Shown here one piece after another: positions 35,229 to 42,961 of a stretch of 56,337 bases of DNA (position 1 is its first letter; each line of letters opens with the position of its first letter). The translations under genes were made by a program, and so were the position numbers. The DNA is taken from positions 1-56,337 of the IMG/VR virus record IMGVR_UViG_3300010354_000005; one strand, written 5' to 3'. Source of the stretch: a virus. The notes under the pieces were generated by a model, which made no database searches, had not been told where the DNA came from, and saw nothing but the letters and a program-made list of their open reading frames with translations.

Positions 35229-36042
35229 AAAACTCCGAGACTTCACAATAGTCTGCACATCGTCTATATGTACCCCGCCTTTCCTCAACAAAACATCCGT
35301 CAGTGAGTTTTTCTTCAGCATCCTCTTTCCTCTCAAAGATCTTGATTGCTCGTTTGCCACCCTCTTTCATCAGAGCGTAGGAGTTACCACTAAACCAACG
35401 CTCCTCGTCAGAGCAAGGCTTGACCTCACCATCTTCAGCCATCTGATGAATCCATACCCTGTTGTCAACGTAGGTCTTGGTTTCACCTATGTCCCACATT
35501 GGGATCTCAATAATCTTTACCGGAATCGGTGGGTAGTTATTGGGGTCACGAAGCAAACCAGACTTGTGCCAATCGCGAAGGATAGCCACAATGCGCAGCT
35601 TGTTGACAGTGTACCCATTGACCACAGCCAGCCAACGCAAAACATTTAACTGGCGCTCCCACTCAACGTGCTCATCCATCATTGCCTTGTATGTGCCCGT
35701 AACCTTGTAGTCGTCGAGCACACCATCACGCAAGTCCATGCGGTCGAACTGGCCTGAGATCTTCCAGCCGGCAACGTCAGCGTACAAGCGATCCTCTGCA
35801 ATGACAGACTTGCCTTGGTCTTGACGCTCTAGGATTGTGTGAACAGCCTGACCAAGAAGAGACCATACTCGTTCGCTTGCATCCTCAACGATATGCTCCC
35901 TGTATTTCTTCAGGAGAACCCTACGCTGAGGAGAGTCGATCAGCTTAGTAACAGATATGTTACTGTTACCTGCCGAGTATGGATCGTTCTTGACCGCTTC
36001 AACAAATGCTTGCGGTAAGCCGTGTACGTTAGATATGTTCAC
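35179..36042 (-). CDS. PD-(D/E)XK nuclease, RecB/Cas4-like
   Basis: 287 residues. KISGQFDRMDLRDGVLDDYK is the RecB-family nuclease core (GxxD...DxK). It continues to a C-terminal cysteine set GCFVEERR, CADYCEVSEFC that resembles the Fe-S cluster cysteines of Cas4/AddB nucleases. It would act as a 5'-3' or single-strand exonuclease supplying ends to the ERF annealing protein encoded in the same operon, a common phage recombination pair. Confidence 0.82.
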   Translation of the reverse strand: MNISNVHGLPQAFVEAVKNDPYSAGNSNISVTKLIDSPQRRVLLKKYREHIVEDASERVWSLLGQAVHTILERQDQGKSVIAEDRLYADVAGWKISGQFDRMDLRDGVLDDYKVTGTYKAMMDEHVEWERQLNVLRWLAVVNGYTVNKLRIVAILRDWHKSGLLRDPNNYPPIPVKIIEIPMWDIGETKTYVDNRVWIHQMAEDGEVKPCSDEERWFSGNSYALMKEGGKRAIKIFERKEDAEEKLTDGCFVEERRGTYRRCADYCEVSEFCEQYRPDRQDTSAAEW

Positions 36043-36469
36043 TGTCGTGTACTGGATTCAATGGTTGGTTCCGGTCTGTTTCGTAGTAATAGTGCGAATG
36101 AATAATGTCTGGTTCTCGCCACTCTTCTCTCATTATTCCGCAAGAACTCTTGGCTATCTCGTATGGGTACTTAGGCACACCAACCAAGTCGCGATAATTC
36201 TTGCGCTGCTCTGCCAACAAGTATCCCTCAAAACTATACAGCTTGTCAATGGCATCGTTGAATGCAAGTATCTCACCCTTTGACTTACTGTAAAGCGCGG
36301 GATCAACACAAGCAGACTGACCAATAACCTTGAATCCATTCTGCATTTCAACAAGACATATTGTCAAGGTGCCGCGAGTTATGTACTCCATGTTAACAAT
36401 CTTGTTACGAATCATTTGCAGGTCTACCTTGTCAGGAAGATCACCGTGCTTGTATTGTGTCGGACTCAT
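36029..36469 (-). CDS. N4-gp49/Sf6-gp66-like protein (146 aa)
   Basis: The sequence TLTICLVEMQNGFKVIGQSA then CVDPALYSKSKGEILAFNDA and SFEGYLL matches the N4 gp49/Sf6 gene 66 family (PF13876), widespread and uncharacterised in phages, often next to replication or recombination genes. It overlaps the nuclease gene by 14 nt. No clear Shine-Dalgarno precedes ATG 36469, and a structured leader lies upstream. Confidence 0.82.
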   Translation of the reverse strand: MSPTQYKHGDLPDKVDLQMIRNKIVNMEYITRGTLTICLVEMQNGFKVIGQSACVDPALYSKSKGEILAFNDAIDKLYSFEGYLLAEQRKNYRDLVGVPKYPYEIAKSSCGIMREEWREPDIIHSHYYYETDRNQPLNPVHDSEHI

Positions 36470-36495
36470 CGGAAACTTTCACAAAGTGTAAGGAA

Positions 36496-36660
36496 GTGTG
36501 CGGTCTCTCCCGCAGTCACGCCGATGCACATTACCCTGACGTTATGGGCTGGGACTAGCCGGCGCGCCCATCAAGCACACAGACTAGTAGGAAGTTAACC
36601 CCGGGCACTTTCGATCCTCGCATTGGATCTAACTACAAGACAGTCAGAGCGTCACCCGGG
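36496..36660 (-). other. Structured non-coding leader (putative RNA)
   Basis: The 227-nt gap 36470-36696 has no good ORF. GTGTGC (36496-36501) pairs with GCACAC (36575-36580), enclosing GCGG/CCGC (36500-36503/36510-36513) and ATGGGC/GCCCAT arms. Two CCCGGG palindromes (near 36603 and 36655) bracket a GATCC/GGATC hairpin. It lies upstream of the 36469 gene on the minus strand and may be a regulatory leader, a processing site or a degraded RNA gene. No known riboswitch is recognised. Confidence 0.35.
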
Positions 36661-36696
36661 CACATGTGCAATATGATGAACACCCACTCTGACCCA

Positions 36697-37080
36697 TTAC
36701 ACCATCAACAGTTTCATTGCCTTGTTGGACTGATTCTTTTTCTGAATCGGCCCGAGGCCACCAGCTTTCTTGGCCTTGTACCTCGCTGTGCGCTGGGATG
36801 CGGTAAGCTTTGTTCGAGGTGCATCCTCGTTCTCACCCCACCGATACACAGGGATGGAATCTCGATCCTTGGTATCTTTTATCCAGCCACACACATGAAT
36901 CAACTTGTGCTTTCTGAAGCAGTTCATTAGAGACTGAGCGGTCAACAAATGGCACCCAGCATGCTTGGCTACATCATGAGCACTGTGAGCGCCATTCCCA
37001 ATCAGCTTAAGGATAATCGCGTACATCTCTTGATTAACCTTGACCTGCTTAGTTTTCTTGCGGTCTATTTCGTGGAGCAT
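36697..37080 (-). CDS. HTH-like hypothetical protein (127 aa)
   Basis: Residues 15-70 read as a winged-helix-like region (MYAIILKLIGNGAHSAHDVA, then HAGCHLLTAQSLMNCFRKHK, IHVCGWIKD), with a basic C-terminus. A DNA-binding regulatory role is plausible. It is separated by two bases from the upstream gene. Confidence 0.65.
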   Translation of the reverse strand: MLHEIDRKKTKQVKVNQEMYAIILKLIGNGAHSAHDVAKHAGCHLLTAQSLMNCFRKHKLIHVCGWIKDTKDRDSIPVYRWGENEDAPRTKLTASQRTARYKAKKAGGLGPIQKKNQSNKAMKLLMV

Positions 37081-37081
37081 A

Positions 37082-37330
37082 TTACCAATCCACCAAGTCC
37101 TCTTCTACCTGCCTCTTCGGAGCCTGACGCTCCTGACGCTCTGGCTTCTCGCCGTCATCAAGCTCAAGATTACCAGATAGGTACTGCATACCACCCTTAG
37201 AAGTGCGAGGCCACAGACCGCCACGCCACTTGGTGCCATCAGCAAACTCGATAGCTACGTTGTGGGTGGGTGCCTTAGGATTGTCGCTAGGCTTGTTCTT
37301 GAAGATTGCAATGTTGTTGTACTGAGCCAT
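37082..37330 (-). CDS. Hypothetical protein (82 aa)
   Basis: A compact N-terminal domain (NNIAIFKNKPSDNPKAPTHN, then VAIEFADGTKWRGGLWPRTS) with an acidic basic-mix tail (DDGEKPERQERQAPKRQVEE). The acidic tail recalls phage single-strand DNA-binding proteins, but the core is too short to call. It lies between the ERF gene and an HTH gene. Confidence 0.6.
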   Translation of the reverse strand: MAQYNNIAIFKNKPSDNPKAPTHNVAIEFADGTKWRGGLWPRTSKGGMQYLSGNLELDDGEKPERQERQAPKRQVEEDLVDW

Positions 37331-37333
37331 ACC

Positions 37334-38008
37334 TTATTCACCTTTCGATTTGATTTTCTGTTGCAACTTGCCGGCAATGGTAGCGAACTGAGCCTTAGCT
37401 ATTTCGCCAAACGAGCCAACCTTGTAGATGCCCAGCAATTCTTCCATACTCATGCCGGCTTCGTCAAGAAGTTTCGTAATTATTTTTTCGTCCTCGTCAT
37501 CCATCGTGGGAGCGGCGGCCTTACCCTTGACTTCGTGGGTATGCTTGTCTGGATCCTCATCAATTGGGATAGCAAACAACTGGAACGCCATATACTTGTA
37601 CGCAATTGACAGTGCCTTGTTAGTTGCCTTGTCGCCTGAGTCCATAGCTTCGCCAACTGTGACCACCGTAGTTTCACTACCGTCAACAGCAGACTTGATA
37701 GTGTACGCTACGTTCAATGTCACATAAAACAAGGCGTTGCCCCGAGCATTGGTGCGCTCATGAACGTCACGACTGAGTACTTGTGGGATTATTACAAGGT
37801 TAGCTTCGACCAGATGTTTTGACAGCCGGTTGAGCACATCGTCAATACCGCGGAACTTGAAGCCTTGGCTTTCGTTCTTACTGTTCTTGCCGATTCCCTG
37901 CTCTGAGAATGCCGCCATCACCTGATGGATGCCTTGATAAACGTGCAGACCTTGTAGTTTTTGCTGGCCTGACGCATTGACTTCGGGTAGGGTTTTCACT
38001 AGATTCAC
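37334..38008 (-). CDS. erf: ERF-family single-strand annealing protein
   Basis: The core SQGFKFRGIDDVLNRLSKHL, LFYVTLNVAYTIKSA, and GEAMDSGDKATNKALSIAYK then YMAFQLFAIPIDED is the ERF family signature. It anneals complementary strands for recombination and repair of phage DNA. Start GTG 38008 (GGAGG 4 nt before) is preferred. The ATG at 38068 is at or upstream of the candidate transcription start. The C-terminal 60 residues are acidic and variable. Confidence 0.88.
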   Translation of the reverse strand: MNLVKTLPEVNASGQQKLQGLHVYQGIHQVMAAFSEQGIGKNSKNESQGFKFRGIDDVLNRLSKHLVEANLVIIPQVLSRDVHERTNARGNALFYVTLNVAYTIKSAVDGSETTVVTVGEAMDSGDKATNKALSIAYKYMAFQLFAIPIDEDPDKHTHEVKGKAAAPTMDDEDEKIITKLLDEAGMSMEELLGIYKVGSFGEIAKAQFATIAGKLQQKIKSKGE

Positions 38009-38070
38009 ATAGCCTCCGTGTTGAAGAGAGACGTAGTATGTCACAAGATCTAGGTTTATTGTGACCATCC

Positions 38071-38101
38071 TTTATATCTTTTCGTAATATAGCCTTAACA
38101 A
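38071..38101 (-). promoter_or_regulatory. Candidate leftward promoter of the early operon
   Basis: On the minus strand TTGTTA (complement of 38096-38101) is followed by an AT-rich -10, ATATAA/TATAAA (38071-38077), spaced 18-19 nt. Transcription would start near 38064, leaving a leader before GTG 38008. The -35 hexamer is the same as in the terminal-repeat promoter. Confidence 0.45.
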
Positions 38102-38104
38102 ATT

Positions 38105-38130
38105 GTAGGTATTTCTGAATAAGTACCTAC
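38105..38130. promoter_or_regulatory. Inverted repeat, operator-like
   Basis: GTAGGTA (38105-38111) is repeated inverted as TACCTAC (38124-38130) with a 12-nt spacer. It lies just upstream of the candidate leftward promoter, in the position of a repressor or activator site. Confidence 0.5.
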
Positions 38131-38139
38131 GTTTTGTCC

Positions 38140-38150
38140 GTACAATGTAC
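38140..38150. promoter_or_regulatory. Palindrome GTACAATGTAC
   Basis: An 11-bp near-perfect palindrome, itself flanked by GTCCG (38136-38140) and CGGAC (38159-38163). It looks like a second operator in the divergent control region. Confidence 0.4.
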
Positions 38151-38219
38151 ACACATTTCGGACAGTGTAAACCTAGCCTGACACTTTTACCCTAGTTTTC
38201 TGACATTGCATGAAATTTT

Positions 38220-38238
38220 AATGAGAACAATTCTCATC
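38220..38238. promoter_or_regulatory. Fur-box-like inverted repeat
   Basis: AATGAGAACAATTCTCATC at 38220-38238 is a perfect 7-bp inverted repeat (ATGAGAA-CAA-TTCTCAT) inside a 19-bp window. It matches a typical Fur box (AATGAGAATNATTCTCATT type) at about 17 of 19 positions. It lies between the two divergent operons. It may bind host Fur, or be a phage operator that resembles it. No direct proof. Confidence 0.45.
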
Positions 38239-38501
38239 ATGGCATCGGATGTCAGAAAGAGTCTATATCTAGGGGGACGGGTTGTGGTATTATTCGCATC
38301 CCGGCGTTGATCGACCCGACGCTCCCGACTCAGGCACGAAGGTAGGGGATAAAACCCAAACACATGGGAATAAACGAGAGTGCCATCCTTTTTGGATACA
38401 CCCCTTTATGGGGTTAGGTTTTTATTGTTCAAAATTTATTGTATGTCCTTAGGACAAAAAATAAATTTGACGAACACAAAAAAAATATTTATGATAGGGA
38501 C
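38239..38501. other. Non-coding leader of the rightward operon
   Basis: No ORF stands out in this stretch of the 38009-38501 control region. A rightward transcript would carry a hairpin (ACCCC/GGGGT, 38400-38404/38410-38414, then AGGTTTTTA) and a small ATCC/GGAT hairpin (38385-38397) before the primase gene. A replication origin would be expected in this region, but I see no clear iteron or DnaA box. Confidence 0.5.
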
Positions 38502-40190
38502 ATGCAAACATTTTCAGATTATGGAATCCAAGTAAGGGGTAGTGGTCAAGTAAAGACCGTGTGCCCTAAGTGTAGTCCTACAAGAAAAAAGAAAAACTAT
38601 CCTTGCCTTAATGTGAATGTAGACGAAGGTCTATGGAACTGCTGGCATTGTGGTTGGTCAGGTGCATTGGGCACCAAGAAGAAGGGAGCGTTACCAGTGG
38701 TACAACCGAAGTATCGAAACCCCGAAGTAAAACTTAGTGTCTTACCACAAGAGGCACTAACGTATCTTGAAGAGCGCGGGATCACCCCTGAAGTAGCCGC
38801 TCGAAATCAAATCTCATTCACCAAAAAGTACATGCCTCAGCGCGAGGAAGAAGTTCCGGTTATGGCTTTCCCTTACATAAAGGAAGGCAAGATCGTGAAC
38901 GTCAAGTATCGCGACAAGAACAAGTACTTCACACAGGAGTCAGGCTGTGAACGAACTTGGTATAAATACGACGATATCGATCCGAAACAAACGATTATTG
39001 TTGAAGGCGAATTCGATGCGTTGGCGCTTGAGGTCGCTGGCTTTAGACATTGCGTCTCAGTTCCCGATGGTGCGCCGACTTCTAATGCTAAGAACCTCAC
39101 GCAGAAATTCTCGTTCTTGGACATCGAGGATACGCGTATCGATGAGGTGGAGAAGTTCATCCTTGCGGTGGACGCTGATGCACCGGGGCGTAAGCTTGAA
39201 GAAGAACTCGCCCGTCGGCTTGGCAAGGATAGATGTTATACGGTACGGTGGCCTGACGACGCGAAGGATGCGAATGATGTTCTTGTAAAGTATGGCAAAG
39301 AAGAACTTGCTCGGATCATAGAAGCGGCAACACCATACCCTGTTGACGGTATCTTCGAACTCAATGACTTCGGTGTTGAGCTGGACGAGATCTTTGAACA
39401 TGGGATGCCAGCGGGTGTGTCAACAGGATGGAAGAACGTCGATGACTTCTACCGCCCACTACCCGGACAATGGACACTGGTAACAGGGGTGCCCGGGATG
39501 GGTAAGTCCGAGTGGCTGGATGCCCTAGTCATGAACCTGACCAGAGAACACTTCTGGATAACAGGCATCTGCTCACCAGAGAACCAGCCCATAAGCTACC
39601 ACGCCTCGAAGCTGATGGAAAAATATGCTGGGAAGAGGCTTCACAAAATGTCGAAAGAAGAGTATGATGAAGCTAAGGAGTGGGTGAACACATTCTTCAA
39701 GTTCATCATGCCAGAGGATAGGACGCTTGAGTCTTTGTTAACAAAAGCGAAACTATTGGTCAAGCGGTACGGCATGAAGGGGCTAATCATCGACCCCTAC
39801 AACGAGATCACCCACACCCACAGGAAGGAAGGCATATCCGAGACCGAGTACATCTCAGAGTTTTTGGCACAGATGCGAAGCTTTGCTAGGAACATGGGGG
39901 TACACATCTGGCTAGTCGCCCACCCTACCAAGTTGCAGAAGGGGATGGACGGTAAGTATCCGGTTCCTACGGGGTACGATGTTGCGGGAAGTGCGCACTT
40001 CTTTAATAAAGCTGATAATATTATTGCAGTACATAGAGATAAGTCTGTGCAGGGGGCACCAAGTGAGATCCATATCCAGAAGATACGGTCTCGTTGGCTA
40101 GGGCAGTTGGGCAGTACCAACCTAACATGGGATCACCAATCAGGGCGGTACGATACACCTGTTAATTATGTTGGCGACTTCATGAGGTAA
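38502..40190 (+). CDS. Primase-helicase (T7 gp4-like)
   Basis: 562 residues from ATG 38502; an in-frame ATG at 38439 would add 21. Zinc-ribbon primase head: CPKCSPTRKKK then NCWHCGW (CxxC...CxxC). Toprim core IIVEGEFDALALEVAG. C-terminal DnaB-like helicase with Walker A TGVPGMGKSEW. It unwinds DNA and lays primers. No DNA polymerase is present in the genome, so replication probably uses host polymerase III. The preceding AGGGA is very close to ATG 38502. Confidence 0.93.
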   Translation: MQTFSDYGIQVRGSGQVKTVCPKCSPTRKKKNYPCLNVNVDEGLWNCWHCGWSGALGTKKKGALPVVQPKYRNPEVKLSVLPQEALTYLEERGITPEVAARNQISFTKKYMPQREEEVPVMAFPYIKEGKIVNVKYRDKNKYFTQESGCERTWYKYDDIDPKQTIIVEGEFDALALEVAGFRHCVSVPDGAPTSNAKNLTQKFSFLDIEDTRIDEVEKFILAVDADAPGRKLEEELARRLGKDRCYTVRWPDDAKDANDVLVKYGKEELARIIEAATPYPVDGIFELNDFGVELDEIFEHGMPAGVSTGWKNVDDFYRPLPGQWTLVTGVPGMGKSEWLDALVMNLTREHFWITGICSPENQPISYHASKLMEKYAGKRLHKMSKEEYDEAKEWVNTFFKFIMPEDRTLESLLTKAKLLVKRYGMKGLIIDPYNEITHTHRKEGISETEYISEFLAQMRSFARNMGVHIWLVAHPTKLQKGMDGKYPVPTGYDVAGSAHFFNKADNIIAVHRDKSVQGAPSEIHIQKIRSRWLGQLGSTNLTWDHQSGRYDTPVNYVGDFMR

Positions 40191-40193
40191 CAA

Positions 40194-40421
40194 ATGTCAG
40201 ACACCATTAAGATTGTGACACCGGAAGGCAAGGAGATGGAGCTTGTTTTCCAAGAGGGTTGCTTTGATTCTTTGATAGAGGCTGGCGTATCGCTGGAAGA
40301 AATCGAGGAACTGAAGCGCGAGACTATTGAGATGTTCAAGTCTGGCAAAGCCTTTGAGGATGCCACCCCCGTCAGCGAAGAAGAGTTGGCTGAGTTTTCA
40401 AAACCTAACACGCGGCATTGA
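40194..40421 (+). CDS. Hypothetical acidic protein (75 aa)
   Basis: Directly after primase-helicase. Helical and acidic (DSLIEAGVSLEEIEELKRET). No known family; possibly a loader or inhibitor partner of the helicase, judged only by position. Confidence 0.7.
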   Translation: MSDTIKIVTPEGKEMELVFQEGCFDSLIEAGVSLEEIEELKRETIEMFKSGKAFEDATPVSEEELAEFSKPNTRH

Positions 40422-40711
40422 TGTACAGGAACAAGAAGCTACTTGCCGGCGCGAGAGGTAAACCGTGCGTCATGTGTGGTACCGAAAATGGTACGACTGT
40501 TGCAGCGCACAGCAATTTGCTTGAGCATGGGAAGGGCAAGGGTATCAAGGCACACGACGGTATGATGGCGTGGCTTTGCTATACCTGCCACTTCAACTAT
40601 GACCAAGGCACAAGGATGGACAAGCAGGAGAAGAGGGACTTCATACTGACTGCGATATGCAAAACTTATATGAAGATGTGGGATGAGGAAGTCATTGAGT
40701 ACAAGGGGTAG
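40421..40711 (+). CDS. HNH-like protein (DUF1364-type, putative)
   Basis: 96 residues. ARGKPCVMCGTENGTTVAAH and GIKAHDGMMAWLCYTCHFNY form a CxxC...H...CxxC zinc pattern with the W and H of DUF1364 phage nucleases. It may be a Holliday-junction or structure-specific endonuclease. The start ATG 40421 overlaps the previous stop; a TTG at 40418 is possible. Confidence 0.7.
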   Translation: MYRNKKLLAGARGKPCVMCGTENGTTVAAHSNLLEHGKGKGIKAHDGMMAWLCYTCHFNYDQGTRMDKQEKRDFILTAICKTYMKMWDEEVIEYKG

Positions 40712-40714
40712 TAA

Positions 40715-40954
40715 ATGGCTAGGCGCAGTAGATTATTCTACCTGCCACCATCATTCACAATGGAAACAATAATCCGAATTGCGGAACATACCGTGAAAGA
40801 GATGGGGTTTGAGGGTGAGGACGAGGAGTTGCACGGAGCGATAGAGACGTTCGCTGAGTACGTCTGTGGCATCGAACGCCATGAGGTTATTAAAGCGATC
40901 CGCAAGTGCAAGACCGTCGAGGAAGCTATTGACCTAATCAAACAGAGAGGCTAA
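40715..40954 (+). CDS. Hypothetical protein (79 aa)
   Basis: Three bases after the HNH-like gene. Alpha-helical (FTMETIIRIAEHTVKEMGFE, and VEEAIDLIKQRG), acidic middle. No family is recognised. Confidence 0.68.
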   Translation: MARRSRLFYLPPSFTMETIIRIAEHTVKEMGFEGEDEELHGAIETFAEYVCGIERHEVIKAIRKCKTVEEAIDLIKQRG

Positions 40955-40955
40955 G

Positions 40956-41048
40956 ATGTGGGATAAGATCCGCTGCGGTATTGATGATGTTCTTCGGTTG
41001 TTGTGGTTGGTTGTATTGGTTGGCTGGATTATACATGGGTGGGCATGA
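40956..41048 (+). CDS. Very small membrane peptide (30 aa)
   Basis: A 30-residue ORF starting one base after the previous stop and overlapping the next start by ATGA. One transmembrane segment (LLWLVVLVGWIIHGWA). The tight overlaps on both sides are the main support. Function unknown. Confidence 0.55.
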   Translation: MWDKIRCGIDDVLRLLWLVVLVGWIIHGWA

Positions 41049-41293
41049 TGAGTGCCGAGCTATGGAATGAAGAGGAACACGGAGTAAGTTACGAGGATTT
41101 ATCTGCCGCTTGTGCAGAGTACATATCGCTGATTACTATGATGTGTACTTTGATGAGGGCTTATCGTAACACAAAGGATGACAACTTGATGGAAGTCATG
41201 GATCATCTACTTTCTGACTACGACGTGAACGATCCAGACTATTACGATGATGTGGAAGTAGAGGATGGCGGGGATGACGGGCAGCGACATTGA
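41045..41293 (+). CDS. Hypothetical acidic protein (82 aa)
   Basis: Starts at ATG 41045 or 41048. N-terminal Glu-rich helix (WNEEEHGVSYEDLSAACAEY), a helix with several methionines, then a very acidic tail (DVEVEDGGDDGQRH). No family is recognised. Confidence 0.65.
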   Translation: MMSAELWNEEEHGVSYEDLSAACAEYISLITMMCTLMRAYRNTKDDNLMEVMDHLLSDYDVNDPDYYDDVEVEDGGDDGQRH

Positions 41294-41489
41294 AGGTACA
41301 AAGCAGTCAACAACAGATGAGTTGTACTTCAAAGACCCAAAGGTTTACCCGCCGCCAAAGGGGACGAGCATGTTGTTACTCAACCCCGGCGGCATCTGCA
41401 TCATAGGTCAGTGGACTGATGATTGTATTGGTTGGTGCCCAAAGCCCAAGATACCAAAAGCATTGAAAGAGAGACTAGTAAATGGATAA
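41274..41489 (+). CDS. Hypothetical protein (71 aa; start uncertain)
   Basis: ATG 41274 chosen (an in-frame ATG at 41265 is possible), overlapping the end of the previous gene. A short conserved-looking core (KVYPPPKGTSMLLLNPGG, CIIGQWTDDCIGWCPKPK) resembles a small beta-hairpin protein of tail or packaging type. No family assigned. Confidence 0.6.
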   Translation: MTGSDIEGTKQSTTDELYFKDPKVYPPPKGTSMLLLNPGGICIIGQWTDDCIGWCPKPKIPKALKERLVNG

Positions 41490-41820
41490 CGACATTGAAC
41501 GATTGCTTCATGAGTACAGGGAGAAGGTGGAAGAGTACGCCAAAGCCCGTGCTCGTCGAACGTACATCGAAGAGTTCAAGAAAAGCAAGTTCGCAATTCT
41601 AATGCGACAAGCAGACCGTGATGGGTTCAAGACTGCGGCGGCTCAGGAGCGCGAGGCTTACGCCGCCGACGAGTATATCGAATTTTTATCAGGGCTACGA
41701 GAAGCCGTAGAAGCAGAAGAGAGACTGCGTTACGACCTGCGCGCACTAGAGATGAGAGCAGAAGTTTGGCGTACATTACGAGCAGACGAAAGGTTCGAGA
41801 AAAAATCCTATGGCGCTTAA
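41482..41820 (+). CDS. Hypothetical coiled-coil protein (112 aa)
   Basis: Very charged helix throughout (LLHEYREKVEEYAKARARRT). No membrane part. Overlaps both neighbours by a few bases. Function unknown; one of a set of small charged proteins of the rightward operon. Confidence 0.68.
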   Translation: MDNDIERLLHEYREKVEEYAKARARRTYIEEFKKSKFAILMRQADRDGFKTAAAQEREAYAADEYIEFLSGLREAVEAEERLRYDLRALEMRAEVWRTLRADERFEKKSYGA

Positions 41821-42190
41821 AGGAACAGCACAAACAAGACGTGCAAGAAGTCCACGTCAAGTACTAAACAGGGGTGAAGGTTGGTTCCCGCTGTGCTTTC
41901 AATCGAAAGAGCAGTACGAAGATTATAATGCTTTGATGAACTCATCGTCTAACCCGAGTGACAACTTAGGCACATTCTGTATGGACTGCACACCACAGTA
42001 CAAAACAGAAATGCTAGAGTGTGGGAGATGTGAGCACCCCGAAACTCGATTCGTTCTATACAAGAACCACGTCGAGCAAGAGGTTGAACAGATAGGGGTG
42101 GCAGAGAACAGCCGCTTCTGGTCTAAGGTTCAGCGTGGTATCACGATCATCAATTGGGGTCAAGATGGGAAAAATAAACAGCCGAGCTAA
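41810..42190 (+). CDS. Zinc-ribbon-like hypothetical protein (126 aa)
   Basis: Residues 50-80 carry GTFCMDCTPQYKTEMLECGR then CEHPETR, a CxxC...CxxC pattern suggesting a small zinc finger. Basic N-terminus. It overlaps the following nuclease-like gene by 26 nt. Nucleic-acid binding is plausible. Confidence 0.65.
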   Translation: MALKGTAQTRRARSPRQVLNRGEGWFPLCFQSKEQYEDYNALMNSSSNPSDNLGTFCMDCTPQYKTEMLECGRCEHPETRFVLYKNHVEQEVEQIGVAENSRFWSKVQRGITIINWGQDGKNKQPS

Positions 42191-42578
42191 AGGTAAGTCA
42201 GCGGAGCGTGAGGTCATTGGCATACTGCAAGAGCTGATACCAAAGCTGAAGCTGGAAAGAAACCTTGACCAGACCAGAGATGGTGGCTATGATATCAAGG
42301 GGCTGGAAGGCTGGGCACCAGAGGTAAAGCGGTATGCTCAGATTACATGGGGCGACGTAGAGAACTTCTGGAAGCAGACGTGTACACAAGCAAGAGATAC
42401 CGGACGTAAGCCAGTACTATTCATGCGGGAAGATCGGTCGCCGTGGGTAGTGGTAGTCAGGTTGACAGATGTAATGGACAACGTACTAGCTGAACACGAT
42501 TGGAGTGTAGCGATGACTTGTCAGTTAACTATGGCTGGTTTTGTGTTGGTATATAAACAACATGATTGGGATATATAA
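42165..42578 (+). CDS. PD-(D/E)XK nuclease, resolvase-like (137 aa)
   Basis: The pattern KGKSAEREVIGILQELIPK, RDGGYDIKGL and GWAPEVKRYAQI (E...D...E-x-K) is that of small PD-(D/E)XK or Holliday-junction resolvase-like nucleases. Such an enzyme would cut branched replication or packaging intermediates. It shares a TAATG with the next gene. Confidence 0.75.
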   Translation: MGKINSRAKGKSAEREVIGILQELIPKLKLERNLDQTRDGGYDIKGLEGWAPEVKRYAQITWGDVENFWKQTCTQARDTGRKPVLFMREDRSPWVVVVRLTDVMDNVLAEHDWSVAMTCQLTMAGFVLVYKQHDWDI

Positions 42579-42961
42579 TGCCAAGAGTATATGATAATGA
42601 GTGGCAGGGTGAAACCAAGAGGGTACTGTGCCTTTGTAGTGCGAACATGCTGCGGTCGCCAACGATGCAGGTGGTTCTGTCGGCGGAGCCTTTCAATTAT
42701 AATACGAGAAGCGCCGGCGTCTATGAGTACGCGCTGATACCGCTATCGCATGACTTGCTTGATTGGGCAGATGAAATCATTTGCGCCGACACCGAGCACT
42801 TCGAACGAGTCCACGCAATCTTGGACAGACTCCCAACCAGAGAGGTAAAACCAATTGTTAACCTTCGTATTCCTGATATCTATGGCTATCGTGATCCACA
42901 ACTTGTGCAACTCATTAGAGACCGCTACCTAGAATGGGTTGACACCGGTGAAGTTCAATGA
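42578..42961 (+). CDS. Low-molecular-weight protein tyrosine phosphatase-like (COG4551 type)
   Basis: 127 residues. The active-site loop LCLCSANMLRSPTM has Cys-x5-Arg-Ser as in LMW-PTPs, followed by NTRSAGV. The C-terminus (NLRIPDIYGYRDPQLVQLIR) matches the COG4551 predicted-phosphatase pattern that ends DIPDxYxxxDPxLV. It may remove phosphate from a host protein or nucleotide. The usual acid/base Asp is not obvious in the part I can read. Confidence 0.8.
   Translation: MPRVYDNEWQGETKRVLCLCSANMLRSPTMQVVLSAEPFNYNTRSAGVYEYALIPLSHDLLDWADEIICADTEHFERVHAILDRLPTREVKPIVNLRIPDIYGYRDPQLVQLIRDRYLEWVDTGEVQ

Noticed and set aside
36416-36598. Plus-strand ORF over the structured gap
   Set aside because: No ribosome site, runs across the start of the 36469 gene, and the region shows stem pairing rather than codon pattern.
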